From Xanthomonas sp. NCPPB 1128 (GTDB lineage: Bacteria; Pseudomonadota; Gammaproteobacteria; Xanthomonadales; Xanthomonadaceae), in contig NZ_LFME01000010.1 in assembly GCF_001043115.1 (NCBI RefSeq), positions 1 through 64,000 of the forward strand: a stretch of DNA of 64,000 nucleotides, written 5' to 3'. Shown piece by piece: positions 47,582-56,874 of this stretch. The notes under the pieces are model-generated. The model was not told the DNA's origin, did no database searches, and saw only the letters and a program-made list of their open reading frames with translations. How positions within the stretch are numbered: the stretch's first letter is position 1; each line of letters opens with the position of its first letter. The translations under genes were made by a program, and so were the position numbers.

Positions 47582-49690
47582 CTACGCGTCGACCGCCCGG
47601 CCGATCGCCGGATCGCTCATGCTGGGGCGGCCGGTCTCGATGTGTCCGGCCAGGCGTCGTCGCCATTGCGGGAAAGCCACGCTGTCGATGGTCAGGTCGT
47701 ACCAGTGGTGCTGCGCCTGCAACGGCAGACGCAGGACGGTGCGGGCGCCAGCGGCCAGCGTGAGCGCCTGCTCGCCGCCATCGTCGCGGTACCCGTCGCG
47801 CACGCGCAGTGCGCACGGCTGCGCACCAGTATTGTCCAGCGTCAGCAGCAGGCATTGCGCGGCGGCATCGTAGTCGGCCTCGGCCTGCAGACCGGCATCG
47901 CCGACACCGTCACCATGGAACTCGCGCAGGAAGCCATTGGGCCCGTGCACGCGCAGCGCATAGCCCGTGCCGTTGGCATCACCGCGCCACGCACGCGCAT
48001 CCTGCAGCTCGCTGCCGGCAGCCAACGTGTAGAACCAGGGTCCGGCCACACCCTCGTCGGCATAGGCATTGAGCGCAACGCCCACAGTGCCACGGTTGCG
48101 CATGCGCAGGATGCGCGCATCCGCATCCACTTGCAGCCGCACGTCGAAATCGTAGGGCAGCGCGCGCGCCGGGCGCTGCCCGGGCTCCTGCACCGGCAGT
48201 GCCTGCTGTGCAGGTCGCTGCGGCGGCGGTAGCGTCGCAGTCGCGTCGATGCGGGCGATGTAGTCGCGGGTGTCCGGCAACGCCACCGGCGCCGGATCGT
48301 GGCCGACGAAATCCAGCGTGGAGGTCAGATCGCCAGCGACGGCGCGGCGCCACGGATTGATGTTCGGCTCCATCACCCCGAAACGGCATTCGAGGAAGCG
48401 CAGCACCGAGGTGTGGTCGAACACCTGCGAGTTCACCCAGCCACCGCGACTCCACGGCGACACCACCAGCATCGGCACCCGCGGCCCCAGCCCGACCGGC
48501 ACACCGTGATAGTCCTCGCCACGCAGGTCCACGTTGCTGGCGCCCAGCTCCGGCCGGATCGCCGGCAACGCCGGCGGCACGTGGTCGAAGAAACCATCGT
48601 TCTCGTCGTAGTTGATCAGGAACACGGTCTTCGACCAGACCTCCGGCGCGGCCGCCAGCACCTCCAGCAGACGCGCGCTCAAGGATTCGCCATAGGCAGG
48701 CGTCGCCTCGGGATGCTCGCTGAGCAGGTACGGCGCGACGATCCACGACACCTGCGGCAGCGTGCCGGCGCGCACGTCGCGCGCGAACGCTGCCACCAAG
48801 TGCTCGCCACGCGAGGCCTTGGCATTGTCGGCGGTGGAGCCGGGCACGATGGCGCGGCCACGGCGGTACAGCGGCGAGGCACGGTCCAGCTTGCGGAAGT
48901 TGGCGAAGTACGGATGGCTGTTGTCGCCGTAGTTGTCGAACTCCTGATACACCTGCCAGCTGATGCCCGCCTGCTGCAGGCGCTCGGAATACGTACTCCA
49001 GGTGTAGCCGGGAAAGCGCGGATTGTCGCGCGCCATGTCCGCGGTCCAGTTGCCGTCGTCGCGGTTGTTCACCGCCTGCTCGCCATCGTTACCGACGCTC
49101 AGGCCGCTGGTGCCGGTGAACATGTACATGCGATTGGGATTGGTCGGGCCGAACAGCGAGGCGTGGTAGCCGTCGCAAAGGGTGAAGGCATCGGCCAGTG
49201 CGTAGTAGAACGGAATGTCCTCGTGCTGGAAGTGGCCCATGCTCATCGCACTCTTCTGCGCGATCCAGGCGTCGTGATGCTTCCAGGTCTCGTGCGAACC
49301 CTTCCAGTCGTGGTTGAGATCCTTCATCCACTGCGCACTGCTGGTCTGGCTGTTGAGCCGGAATGGCAGCACATAGCGGTCGCCGCCCTTGCGCTCGGGC
49401 TGGTACCAGACCGGCTTGCCGCTGGGCAGCCGCAGCGGCCGCGGATCGCCATAGCCACGTACCCCGCGCAGGCAGCCGAAATAATGATCGAAGGAACGGT
49501 TCTCCTGCATCAGGATCACCACGTGCTGCACGTCCTGCAGCGTGCCGGTGACCCGCGCCGGCGGCACCGCCAGCGCACTGCGGATGACGCCCGGCAGCAG
49601 CGGCATGGCCGCGCCGGCCCCCAGGGCCAGGGACGCACGGGCGAGAAAACGACGACGGCTATGTTCGACCACGGGACGCAGCACCGGCAA
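47582..49690 (-). CDS. Phospholipase C, phosphocholine-specific family, Tat-exported
   Basis: A 702-residue acid-phosphatase-superfamily phospholipase C. The twin-arginine signal SRRRFLARASL sits at residues ~11-21. Catalytic-domain motifs are VVILMQENRSFDHYFG, HFQHEDIPFYYALADAFTLCD and FLINYDENDGFFDHVPP. The C-terminal part (from ~560) holds the DUF756-type repeats, with YDFDVRLQVDAD and HWYDLTI. The best start is TTG at 49690 (or a GTG two codons on); no good ribosome site is seen. It resembles the non-haemolytic PlcN type. It would cleave host or environmental phospholipids and release phosphate esters. Confidence 0.9.
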   Translation of the reverse strand: MPVLRPVVEHSRRRFLARASLALGAGAAMPLLPGVIRSALAVPPARVTGTLQDVQHVVILMQENRSFDHYFGCLRGVRGYGDPRPLRLPSGKPVWYQPERKGGDRYVLPFRLNSQTSSAQWMKDLNHDWKGSHETWKHHDAWIAQKSAMSMGHFQHEDIPFYYALADAFTLCDGYHASLFGPTNPNRMYMFTGTSGLSVGNDGEQAVNNRDDGNWTADMARDNPRFPGYTWSTYSERLQQAGISWQVYQEFDNYGDNSHPYFANFRKLDRASPLYRRGRAIVPGSTADNAKASRGEHLVAAFARDVRAGTLPQVSWIVAPYLLSEHPEATPAYGESLSARLLEVLAAAPEVWSKTVFLINYDENDGFFDHVPPALPAIRPELGASNVDLRGEDYHGVPVGLGPRVPMLVVSPWSRGGWVNSQVFDHTSVLRFLECRFGVMEPNINPWRRAVAGDLTSTLDFVGHDPAPVALPDTRDYIARIDATATLPPPQRPAQQALPVQEPGQRPARALPYDFDVRLQVDADARILRMRNRGTVGVALNAYADEGVAGPWFYTLAAGSELQDARAWRGDANGTGYALRVHGPNGFLREFHGDGVGDAGLQAEADYDAAAQCLLLTLDNTGAQPCALRVRDGYRDDGGEQALTLAAGARTVLRLPLQAQHHWYDLTIDSVAFPQWRRRLAGHIETGRPSMSDPAIGRAVDA

Positions 49691-49835
49691 CGAGCGAACG
49701 CTCAGGCGTCGGCCAGCCTAGCGCTGGTCAATGAAGCTGGCTTGACAGTCTTGCGGCGGCAGTCGAACAGCCGGCTTTCGCGACTGGCTCGTGGCGCTCA
49801 GCGTTGGTTCGACAAGACAATGAGAGAAAGGCGTC

Positions 49836-50456
49836 ATGACCACCCTGATCCTCGCCCGCCATGGGCATGTCGACTGGATTGCGCCCGAGCGGTTCCGTGG
49901 GCGTGCGGAGCTGCCGCTATCGAAGCTCGGCGAACTGCAGGCCGCGGCCTTGGCAACGCGTGTGGCACAAAGCTGGACGCCGGACGCGATCTACACCAGC
50001 CCACTATCGCGCTGCATCCGAACCGGCGATGCGATCGCGCAGGCAACCGGTGTGCCGGCCAAGATCCTGGACGACCTGTCCGACATCGACTACGGCCAAT
50101 GGCAGGGGCTGACGCACGAGGAGGTGACTGCGCGCTGGCCCGATCTCGCACGGGCTTGGGCTGCGACGCCGGATTTCGCCGTGATTCCAGGAGGCGAAAC
50201 GCTGGCGGACGTGCTGGTTCGCGCGATGAAGGTGCTGCACACGATCCTGCATGATCACAGCGGCCAGACCGTCGTCCTGGTTGGCCACGACAGCATCAAT
50301 CGGATCATCCTCCTGCAATGCCTCGGGCTGCCGCTGGCGCGCTACTGGCGCATCAAGCAGGAGCCTTGCTGCGTAAATGAAATCACGATCGAAGCAGGCG
50401 ACTTCACCCTGCATCGCCTCAACGAAACCCATCACACGCTCGGGCTTCGCGTTTAG
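49836..50456 (+). CDS. Histidine phosphatase family protein
   Basis: A 206-residue member of the phosphoglycerate-mutase-like superfamily. The N-terminal LILARHGHVDW carries the catalytic RHG. YTSPLSRCIRTGDAIA and VVLVGHDSINRIIL hold the other conserved Arg and His. It resembles alpha-ribazole phosphatase/CobC-like and broad phosphatases, so the substrate is open. GAGAGAAAGG lies just before the ATG. Base use is slightly less GC-rich than its neighbours, and it lies between the phospholipase gene and an integrase scar. Confidence 0.87.
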   Translation: MTTLILARHGHVDWIAPERFRGRAELPLSKLGELQAAALATRVAQSWTPDAIYTSPLSRCIRTGDAIAQATGVPAKILDDLSDIDYGQWQGLTHEEVTARWPDLARAWAATPDFAVIPGGETLADVLVRAMKVLHTILHDHSGQTVVLVGHDSINRIILLQCLGLPLARYWRIKQEPCCVNEITIEAGDFTLHRLNETHHTLGLRV

Positions 50457-50515
50457 CTTTGATGAGTGCTGTGCACGCGACACTGCCGAAAGAAAGCAGG
50501 AGCAGAACTGCAGGC

Positions 50516-50638
50516 AGTGCGAAGGCCGGTACGGCCGGCGACATCCGCCAAGCCCGGGCGCAATGGGGACACAAGTCGGTCACGACGACCGCGATCTACC
50601 TACGTAAGCGCAGTGGCGCCAAGACAACACCGACGCGC
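50516..50638 (+). pseudogene. Tyrosine-recombinase (integrase) C-terminal remnant
   Basis: A reading frame from 50459 to 50734 contains IRQARAQWGHKSVTTTAIYL, then RKRSGAKTTPTR. GHKSVTTTAIY is the typical C-terminal box of phage-type integrases: the conserved Gly-His and, nine residues after the His, the nucleophilic Tyr. No upstream catalytic domain is present, so only about 40 codons survive. It ends about 60 bp from the 3' end of tRNA-Gly, the usual place for an island integrase. This is a remnant of a lost mobile element. Confidence 0.7.
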
Positions 50639-50698
50639 AATTGCGGAGCGGCGAGGATATTGCGGAGCGGGAAAATCAGCCGAGACGCTCGCAGGACG

Positions 50699-50772
50699 TG
50701 GAGCGGGCGATGGGAATCGAACCCACGTCAGTAGCTTGGGAAGCTACAGCTCTACCATTGAGCTACGCCCGC
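50699..50772 (-). tRNA. tRNA-Gly (anticodon CCC)
   Basis: The cloverleaf folds fully. Acceptor stem GCGGGCG pairs with CGCCCGC, the D arm has GCTCAATGGTAGAGC, and the anticodon arm GTAGC-TTCCCAA-GCTAC reads CCC. The T arm is GTGGG-TTCGATT-CCCAT, one base imperfect. The discriminator is U and CCA is encoded at 50701-50699. Confidence 0.96.
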
Positions 50773-50887
50773 GTTGCCGGTGCAGTCTATGCGCTGGGCC
50801 GGGGGTTGCGCAAGAAATCGGCGCGATGCGGGTTGCAGCGCGCCATGTTCCCGAAGCGGCCGGCGGTCATGACCCGCCGAATGCGAA

Positions 50888-50945
50888 AGGGGCTTCAGTC
50901 CCGACGGCTCGAACTCCGAGGCGTCGGGGCTGAAGCCCCTCCCAC
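50888..50945. repeat. Variant REP pair
   Basis: AGGGGCTTCAGTCCCGAC at 50888-50905 faces GTCGGGGCTGAAGCCCCTCC plus CAC from 50923. The stem is GGGGCTTCAGCCCC rather than GCGGCTTCAGCCGC, so this is a diverged subfamily. It lies downstream of the autotransporter gene. The rest of 50773-51037 shows nothing else. Confidence 0.82.
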
Positions 50946-51037
50946 AACTGGCATCCAATGCCGTTGGTTTACGTCGCCCTCTCTGCCCTACCCCGCCCGG
51001 CATGCAGCCGGACAAGGCAGGCAACGTCGGGCGGTGC

Positions 51038-52858
51038 TCAGAAGCTGCCGCCGAAGTTCACGAACAGCGAGGTGTCGTGGGCGCGCGACTGGCCGGTGGT
51101 GGTGGCGATGCCGACGTTGCTCTCGAAGCCCCACAGCTTGGTCCGTGCGCCCAGCACCACCGACGCGTAGTTGCGGTCGAAGTTGATGCCCGGCACCGCG
51201 TACTCGCCCAGGTCGGACATGGTCTGCAGCCACGCGGTGGCTTCCTGGTTCTTCTTGAACTCGTGGTCGTAGGTGGCCTGCAGGTACGGCTTCACCATGC
51301 CGGCATCGATGCTGGCCTTCCAGCCGATGCGGCCGACCATCGACTCGACGTCGCGGTCGCTGTAGCCCAGCGCGCTGGAGTTCGGGTTGCTCTCGGTGTA
51401 GCCGTCGAGCTTGACCTTCTGCCAGATCGCCGCGGCCACCGGGCCGTGCTTGAAGCTGCCTTCGCCGAACTCGTAGCCGCCCTGCAGCGCCGCGGTCAGG
51501 TTGCTGCCGTCCGGCGAGCCCTTGTGCTCGATGGTGGCCGGGCCGAGGTTGACCTTGCGGGTGACGTCGTAGCTCAGCCAGGTGTAGCTGACCTGGGCGT
51601 TGACCCAGGCATGCTCGCCGTACCAGCCGGCGAAGCCGCCGAGGGTGCTGTCGTCCTGGGTGTAGTCGCCGCCGCGGTTGCCGAAGTCGGCATCGGTGCG
51701 ACCGAAGCCGCCGAAGCCGCCGAACACCCACTCGCCACGCGACCAGTCCACGCCGAACAGGCCGGCCGGGGCCATGCCGTCGTACAGGTCGCCGTGCTGG
51801 TAGCGCTGCATGTCGCCACGCAGGTTGCCCCACCAGCGCACGCCGTCCGCTTCCGGGCGGCCGTCGACGTGCCAGGCGACCTGGTCGGCGCGCGAGCGGC
51901 CGACCATCTGCGCCGAGTGGGTCAGGATCTGCTGGGTGCGCGGGCCTTCCAGGATCGACAGCGCGTACTGCGCCAGCAGTTCGTGGGTGCGGCCGGTCGG
52001 GTGCACGCCGTCAGCGAACACGTAGGTGTCGGCAGCATCGGCGCTGACGTAGCTGGTCGGGTTGCAGGTCAGCGACTGCGCGGTGATCTGCGGCTGGCAG
52101 GCGGTACCGGTGACGTTGGTGAAGCCGTAGGTGCCCGGGTTCGCCACCACTTCCTGCAGCAGGTGGAAGGTGTCGACCGGGATCACCCGCAGCCCGGCGC
52201 TCTTGAGGCCGGAGAACAGCGCGGTGTTGTAGGCGGTGGCCAGGGCAGTGCCCTGCGCCATCGCCGCGGCGCCGCCGGCGCGGAAGCGCGGGGTGATGCC
52301 GACGTCGGGCAGGTTGTTGACCATGACGTAGCGCGCGCCGGCGTTCTGCAGGCTGGCGACGATGCCCACTTCGGCGGTCACGGCATTGCCGATGGTGGCC
52401 TGCACCGGCGCACCGCCGGCGATGGCGAACAGGTCGTTGGCACCGCCCCACACCGAGTACAGCGCGTTCGGGTCGGCCTTGCCGCCGTTGGCGGCCAGGT
52501 AGTTGCTGGCCTGGGTCGCCAGCGACGGCGCCACGCCCAGCGCGCTCGGGTTGGCCACGCCGACGCGGGCGTTGCCGGCGGCATAGTCGTCGCCGATCTG
52601 GCCGTTGCCGTTGGCGGCGGCGTTGGTGCCGTAGTACTCGGCCACGTACTGCGCCCAGACGAAGTCCGGGTTGGTGGTGAACTGGCCGGTCACCGCACGC
52701 ACCGAGGCCGGCAGCAGCGGACGGTAGTAGCCAGCGTCGGTCAGGCTGTCGCCGAAGAACACGGTGCGGCTGTAGGTGGACTGCGCGAATGCAGGCGCGG
52801 CGGCGAGCACGATCGCGGCGGCGAGCAGCGAGCGGAGCGGACGGATAGACGACGTCAT
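51038..52858 (-). CDS. Autotransporter GDSL-type esterase/lipase
   Basis: A 606-residue type Va-secreted enzyme like EstA. The ATG at 52858 has GGGAGGG upstream. The signal peptide ends AFA near residue 25. The SGNH hydrolase domain has FFGDSLTDAG with catalytic Ser38, VWGGANDLF, and the C-terminal dyad in FADGVHPTG. From about residue 340 a 12-strand autotransporter barrel runs to the terminal Phe (LFVNFGGSF). The passenger probably stays tethered at the cell surface and hydrolyses lipids or esters. Confidence 0.93.
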   Translation of the reverse strand: MTSSIRPLRSLLAAAIVLAAAPAFAQSTYSRTVFFGDSLTDAGYYRPLLPASVRAVTGQFTTNPDFVWAQYVAEYYGTNAAANGNGQIGDDYAAGNARVGVANPSALGVAPSLATQASNYLAANGGKADPNALYSVWGGANDLFAIAGGAPVQATIGNAVTAEVGIVASLQNAGARYVMVNNLPDVGITPRFRAGGAAAMAQGTALATAYNTALFSGLKSAGLRVIPVDTFHLLQEVVANPGTYGFTNVTGTACQPQITAQSLTCNPTSYVSADAADTYVFADGVHPTGRTHELLAQYALSILEGPRTQQILTHSAQMVGRSRADQVAWHVDGRPEADGVRWWGNLRGDMQRYQHGDLYDGMAPAGLFGVDWSRGEWVFGGFGGFGRTDADFGNRGGDYTQDDSTLGGFAGWYGEHAWVNAQVSYTWLSYDVTRKVNLGPATIEHKGSPDGSNLTAALQGGYEFGEGSFKHGPVAAAIWQKVKLDGYTESNPNSSALGYSDRDVESMVGRIGWKASIDAGMVKPYLQATYDHEFKKNQEATAWLQTMSDLGEYAVPGINFDRNYASVVLGARTKLWGFESNVGIATTTGQSRAHDTSLFVNFGGSF

Positions 52859-53030
52859 GGAAGCCCTCCCGGGCAGAAATGGAACACGAGAAATGCAGGG
52901 AAACGGGGAAGCGGCCGCACCATACGTAGCCGCATGGCCGACATCATTCCACCTCTGCCGGACACGCTCACGTTGCACTGCCGCAAGATTGCGACTCGCA
53001 CGCCCACGGCGCGCATTGCACAATGATGGC

Positions 53031-53231
53031 ATGAACATCGAATTGAACGGCAGACAATGCACGCTGGCGCCGGCCACCACGGTGGCTGCACTGCTGCAGG
53101 CCGAAGGACTGGGACAGCGGCGGGTGGCGGTCGAGGTCAACGGCGAGATCGTGCCGCGCGGCGCGCACGCCGAACACGAACTGCACGCCGGCGACCGGGT
53201 CGAGATCGTGCACGCACTGGGCGGCGGCTGA
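53031..53231 (+). CDS. thiS: Sulfur carrier protein ThiS
   Basis: A 66-residue ubiquitin-fold protein that brings sulfur to the thiazole of thiamin. It ends in ALGGG; the terminal Gly is adenylated by ThiF and then thiocarboxylated. [20 protein letters not shown] and [13 protein letters not shown] are typical. No TPP riboswitch features (such as CUGAGA) are seen in the 172 bp upstream. thiG follows after 64 bp. Confidence 0.93.
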   Translation: MNIELNGRQCTLAPATTVAALLQAEGLGQRRVAVEVNGEIVPRGAHAEHELHAGDRVEIVHALGGG

Positions 53232-53295
53232 ATCGCGCCGCCGCGCGCAGGTACGCGGACTCGGCAGGGCCGGTGCGATGGGCGATAATCCGCCG

Positions 53296-54090
53296 ATGAA
53301 CGCTCCCGCCCCCCACGATGCGCTGGTGATCGCCGGCAAACCCTACCGTTCGCGCCTGCTCACCGGCACCGGCAAGTTCGCCGATCTCGAACAGACCCGC
53401 CTGGCCACCGAGGCCGCCGCCGCGCAGATCGTCACCGTGGCGATCCGCCGCAGCAACATCGGCCAGAACCCGGGCGAGCCCAACCTGCTCGACGTGCTGC
53501 CGCCGGAGCAGTACACCATCCTGCCCAACACCGCCGGCTGCTACACCGCCGAGGACGCGGTACGCACCTGCCGGCTGGCGCGCGAACTGCTCGACGGCCA
53601 CAACCTGACCAAGCTGGAAGTGCTGGGCGACCAGCGCACCCTGTTCCCGGACGTGGTGCAGACCCTCAAGGCCGCCGAAATCCTGGTCGCCGACGGCTTC
53701 GAGGTGATGGTCTATACCAGCGACGACCCGATCCTGGCCAAGCGCCTGGAAGAGATCGGCTGCGTGGCGGTGATGCCGCTGGCCGCGCCGATCGGCTCCG
53801 GCCTGGGCATCCAGAACCGCTACAACCTGCTGGAGATCATCGACAACGCCAAGGTGCCGATCATCGTCGACGCCGGCGTCGGCACCGCCTCGGACGCGGC
53901 GATCGCGATGGAGCTGGGCTGCGACGGCGTGCTGATGAATACCGCGATCGCCGGCGCGCGCAACCCCGTGCTGATGGCCAGCGCCATGCGCAAGGCGGTG
54001 GAGGCCGGCCGCGAGGCGTTCCTGGCCGGGCGCATCCCGCGCAAGCGCTACGCCAGCGCCTCCTCGCCGGTCGACGGACTGATCGGGTGA
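53296..54090 (+). CDS. thiG: Thiazole synthase ThiG
   Basis: A 264-residue TIM-barrel enzyme that forms the thiamin thiazole from ThiS thiocarboxylate, dehydroglycine or iminoglycine, and DXP. KLEVLGD holds the catalytic Lys. [28 protein letters not shown] and [12 protein letters not shown] are family signatures. An in-frame ATG at 53278 would add six residues. GATAAT at 53284-53289 could be a -10 box, which would favour the downstream start. trmB follows after 10 bp. Confidence 0.95.
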   Translation: MNAPAPHDALVIAGKPYRSRLLTGTGKFADLEQTRLATEAAAAQIVTVAIRRSNIGQNPGEPNLLDVLPPEQYTILPNTAGCYTAEDAVRTCRLARELLDGHNLTKLEVLGDQRTLFPDVVQTLKAAEILVADGFEVMVYTSDDPILAKRLEEIGCVAVMPLAAPIGSGLGIQNRYNLLEIIDNAKVPIIVDAGVGTASDAAIAMELGCDGVLMNTAIAGARNPVLMASAMRKAVEAGREAFLAGRIPRKRYASASSPVDGLIG

Positions 54091-54100
54091 GGCCGCAGGC

Positions 54101-54853
54101 ATGACCGATCCGTTCTCCAGCGCCGGCGCCAAGACCCCGCCGAAACCCTTCACCGTCGAGGAAGGCCACCGCCAGGTGCGCAGCTTCGTGCTGCGCCAGG
54201 GCCGCTTCACTCCGGCCCAGCAGCGCGCGTTCGATGCATTGTGGCCGCGCTTCGGTCTGGACTACAGCGGCCAGCCGCGCGACCTGGATGCCACCTTCGG
54301 CCGCAACGCGCCCAAGGTGCTGGAGATCGGCTTCGGCAACGGCGCGGCCCTGCGCCACGCTGCGCAGCACGACCCGGACCGCGACTACATCGGCATCGAG
54401 GTGCATGCGCCCGGCGTGGGCCGTCTGCTCAACGCGCTGGCCGAGGACGGCGCCGACCACGTGCGCCTGTACCACCACGACGCGGTGGAGGTGCTGCAGC
54501 ACGAGATCGCCGACGGCAGCCTGGACGAGGTGCGCATCTACTTCCCCGACCCCTGGCACAAGAAGCGCCACAACAAGCGGCGCCTGCTGCAGCCGGCCTT
54601 CGCCGCGCTGCTGGTGCGCAAGCTGCGCGACGGCGGCCGCCTGCACTGCGCCACCGACTGGGCCGACTACGCCGAGCAGATGTGGGACGTGCTCGACGCC
54701 ACCCCCGGCCTGGTCAACCGCGCCGGCCCGCGCGGCCACGTACCGCGCCCGGACTGGCGCCCGCAGACCCACTTCGAGACCCGCGGCCAGAACCTGGGGC
54801 ATGGGGTGTGGGATTTGCTGTATGACAAGCCGGGATTGGGGATTGGGGATTAG
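54101..54853 (+). CDS. trmB: tRNA (guanine-46-N7)-methyltransferase TrmB
   Basis: A 250-residue SAM enzyme that makes m7G46 in t[15 protein letters not shown] is the SAM site, and [17 protein letters not shown] and [19 protein letters not shown] are conserved. The normal end should be near LLYDKP. The final PGLGIGD and the stop are encoded by a GGGATT-rich repeat that starts at 54832. That is a clear case of a repeat rewriting a C-terminus. Likely in one operon with thiS-thiG. Confidence 0.94.
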   Translation: MTDPFSSAGAKTPPKPFTVEEGHRQVRSFVLRQGRFTPAQQRAFDALWPRFGLDYSGQPRDLDATFGRNAPKVLEIGFGNGAALRHAAQHDPDRDYIGIEVHAPGVGRLLNALAEDGADHVRLYHHDAVEVLQHEIADGSLDEVRIYFPDPWHKKRHNKRRLLQPAFAALLVRKLRDGGRLHCATDWADYAEQMWDVLDATPGLVNRAGPRGHVPRPDWRPQTHFETRGQNLGHGVWDLLYDKPGLGIGD

Positions 54854-54969
54854 GGATGAGGAGCGAATCTGCCACCATCCGCAGCAGATGCATCCACGGC
54901 ACGCCATTGCGGCAGCCGGCCCCGATTGCCGCTGTCAGCTAATCCCCAATCCCCAATCCCCACTCCCGG
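54832..54969. repeat. GGGATT-rich inverted-repeat element overlapping trmB
   Basis: Left arm 54832-54860 (GGGATTGGGGATTGGGGATT then AGGGATGAGG) pairs with right arm 54940-54969 (AATCCCCAATCCCCAATCCC then CACTCCCGG). The centre is about 80 bp. The left arm encodes the end of trmB; the right arm ends seven bases before the transporter start. Confidence 0.88.
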
Positions 54970-54975
54970 CCGCCA

Positions 54976-56844
54976 ATGGATACCGCGCTGACGCTGACCA
55001 CCGATATGAAGCTCGTGCTCGGGCTGGTCGGCTTCACCATGGCGATGTTCGTGTTCGAGCGGATCCGCGCCGACGTGGTGGCGCTGGTGGTGCTGGTGGT
55101 GCTGGGGGTGACCGGCCTGATCGCGCCGGAGGAGTTGTTCAGCGGCTTCTCCGGCAACGCGGTGATGAGCATCATCGCCACCACCATCCTTGGCGCCGGG
55201 CTCGAGCGCACCGGCGCGTTGAACCGGCTGGCGTCGTGGCTGCTGCGCCGTGCGCGCGGGGTGGAGGAACGGCTGATGCTGCTGACCACCGCCATCGCCG
55301 GGCTCAATTCCTCGTTCATGCAGAACCCCTCGGTGATGGCGCTGTACCTGCCGGTGGCCTCGCGCCTGGCCGGGCGCACCGGGCTGACGCTGCAGCGGCT
55401 GCTGCTGCCGATCGCCGCGGCCATCGTGATGGGCGGCGCGCTGACCATGGTCGGCAACTCGCCGCTGATCCTGCTCAACGACCTGCTGCAGTCGGCCAAC
55501 AACAACCTGCCTTCGGGCATGGCCACCATCGAGCCGCTGCGCATGTTCGCGCCGCTGCCGATCGGCGTGGCGCTGCTGCTGGCCTCGCTGATCTACTTCC
55601 GCGTGCGTGGCGACAAGGCGCTGGCCGAAGAAGAGCGGCTGATCAACGACGGCGTCACCCCGGCGCGCACCGAGAGCTACTTCGCCCGCACCTACGGCAT
55701 TGAGGGCGACGTGTTCGAGTTGATCGTCAGCGCCGACAGCCCGCTGGTCGGCATGACCCTGGGCGAGGCCGAGACCGTGCACAACGCACCGCTATTGCTC
55801 GCCCTGAAGACCGGCAACGACACCCGCCTGGCGCCGCCGGCGGACATGCGCATCTGGGTCGGCAGCGTGCTCGGGGTGATGGGCGCGCGCCAGCAGGTGG
55901 CCGATTTCGCGCAGAACCAGTTCCTGCGCCTGTCCTCGCGCCTGCGCAACCTCGGCGACCTGTTCAATCCCAGCCGCGCCGGCATCTCCGAGGCGGTGAT
56001 CCCGCCGACCTCGCGCTTCATCGGCAAGAGCGCGGCCGAACTGCGCCTGCGCAAGCAGGCCGGGATCAGCCTGCTGGCGATCAACCGCGACAAGCAGGTG
56101 ATCCGCGAGGACGTGCGCAAGGTGCCGCTGCGCGCCGGCGACATGCTGGTGTTCCACAGCATCTGGCAGGACCTGGCGCAGGCCTCGGAAAGCCGCGATT
56201 TCGTGGTGGTCACCGACTACCCCAAGGGCGAGCACCGTCCGCACAAGTTCAAGATCGCGATGACGATCTTCGCCCTGACCATCCTGATCGCGCTCACCTC
56301 CAGGCTGCCGGTGGCGCTGACCCTGATGACCGGTGTGGCCGGCATGCTGCTGACCGGCGTGCTGCGCATGGACGAGGCCTACGCCTCGATCAACTGGAAG
56401 ACCGTGTTCCTGATGGCCGGGCTGATCCCGCTGGGCTGGGCGATGGACAGCAGCGGCGCGGCGGCCTGGGTCGCCGGCCACACCATCGCGCGGCTGCCCG
56501 AGGGCATTCCGGTGTGGGCGCTGGAGATCGCACTGGGCTTGCTGACCACCGCGTTCTCGCTGGTGATCAGCCATGTCGGCGCGACCATCGTGATGGTGCC
56601 GATCGCGGTCAACCTGGCGCTGGCGGCCGGCGGCAACCCCACCGCATTCGCGCTGATCGTGGCGCTGTCGGCGTCCAACAACCTGATGACCGCCTCCAAT
56701 CCGGTGATCTCGATGATCACCGGCCCGGCCAACTACCAGCCGCGCGAACTGTGGCGCGTCGGCGGCCCGCTGTCGCTGGTCTACACCCTGGTGGTGGTGC
56801 TGATGGTCAACCTGATGTCGATGAGCTGGTGGCACGCGCTGTAG
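54976..56844 (+). CDS. SLC13/DASS-type transporter with two TrkA-C domains
   Basis: A 622-residue inner-membrane carrier. N-terminal helices (residues ~10-200) and C-terminal helices (~420-620) frame a soluble part with two RCK_C/TrkA-C domains. These are SPLVGMTLGEAETVHNAPLLL near 255 and SRFIGKSAAELRLRKQAGISL near 345. GNSPLILLNDLL and the paired SHVGATIVMVPIAVN and SASNNLMTASNPVI are carrier motifs. Family members carry sulfate, phosphate or dicarboxylates; the substrate is unknown. Confidence 0.88.
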   Translation: MDTALTLTTDMKLVLGLVGFTMAMFVFERIRADVVALVVLVVLGVTGLIAPEELFSGFSGNAVMSIIATTILGAGLERTGALNRLASWLLRRARGVEERLMLLTTAIAGLNSSFMQNPSVMALYLPVASRLAGRTGLTLQRLLLPIAAAIVMGGALTMVGNSPLILLNDLLQSANNNLPSGMATIEPLRMFAPLPIGVALLLASLIYFRVRGDKALAEEERLINDGVTPARTESYFARTYGIEGDVFELIVSADSPLVGMTLGEAETVHNAPLLLALKTGNDTRLAPPADMRIWVGSVLGVMGARQQVADFAQNQFLRLSSRLRNLGDLFNPSRAGISEAVIPPTSRFIGKSAAELRLRKQAGISLLAINRDKQVIREDVRKVPLRAGDMLVFHSIWQDLAQASESRDFVVVTDYPKGEHRPHKFKIAMTIFALTILIALTSRLPVALTLMTGVAGMLLTGVLRMDEAYASINWKTVFLMAGLIPLGWAMDSSGAAAWVAGHTIARLPEGIPVWALEIALGLLTTAFSLVISHVGATIVMVPIAVNLALAAGGNPTAFALIVALSASNNLMTASNPVISMITGPANYQPRELWRVGGPLSLVYTLVVVLMVNLMSMSWWHAL

Positions 56845-56874
56845 CGCGCCGTCCCGCAAGCCTCTGCCTACGCG

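Noticed and set aside
52859-53030. TPP riboswitch upstream of thiS
   Set aside because: Checked for the conserved CUGAGA and pairing elements; none found.
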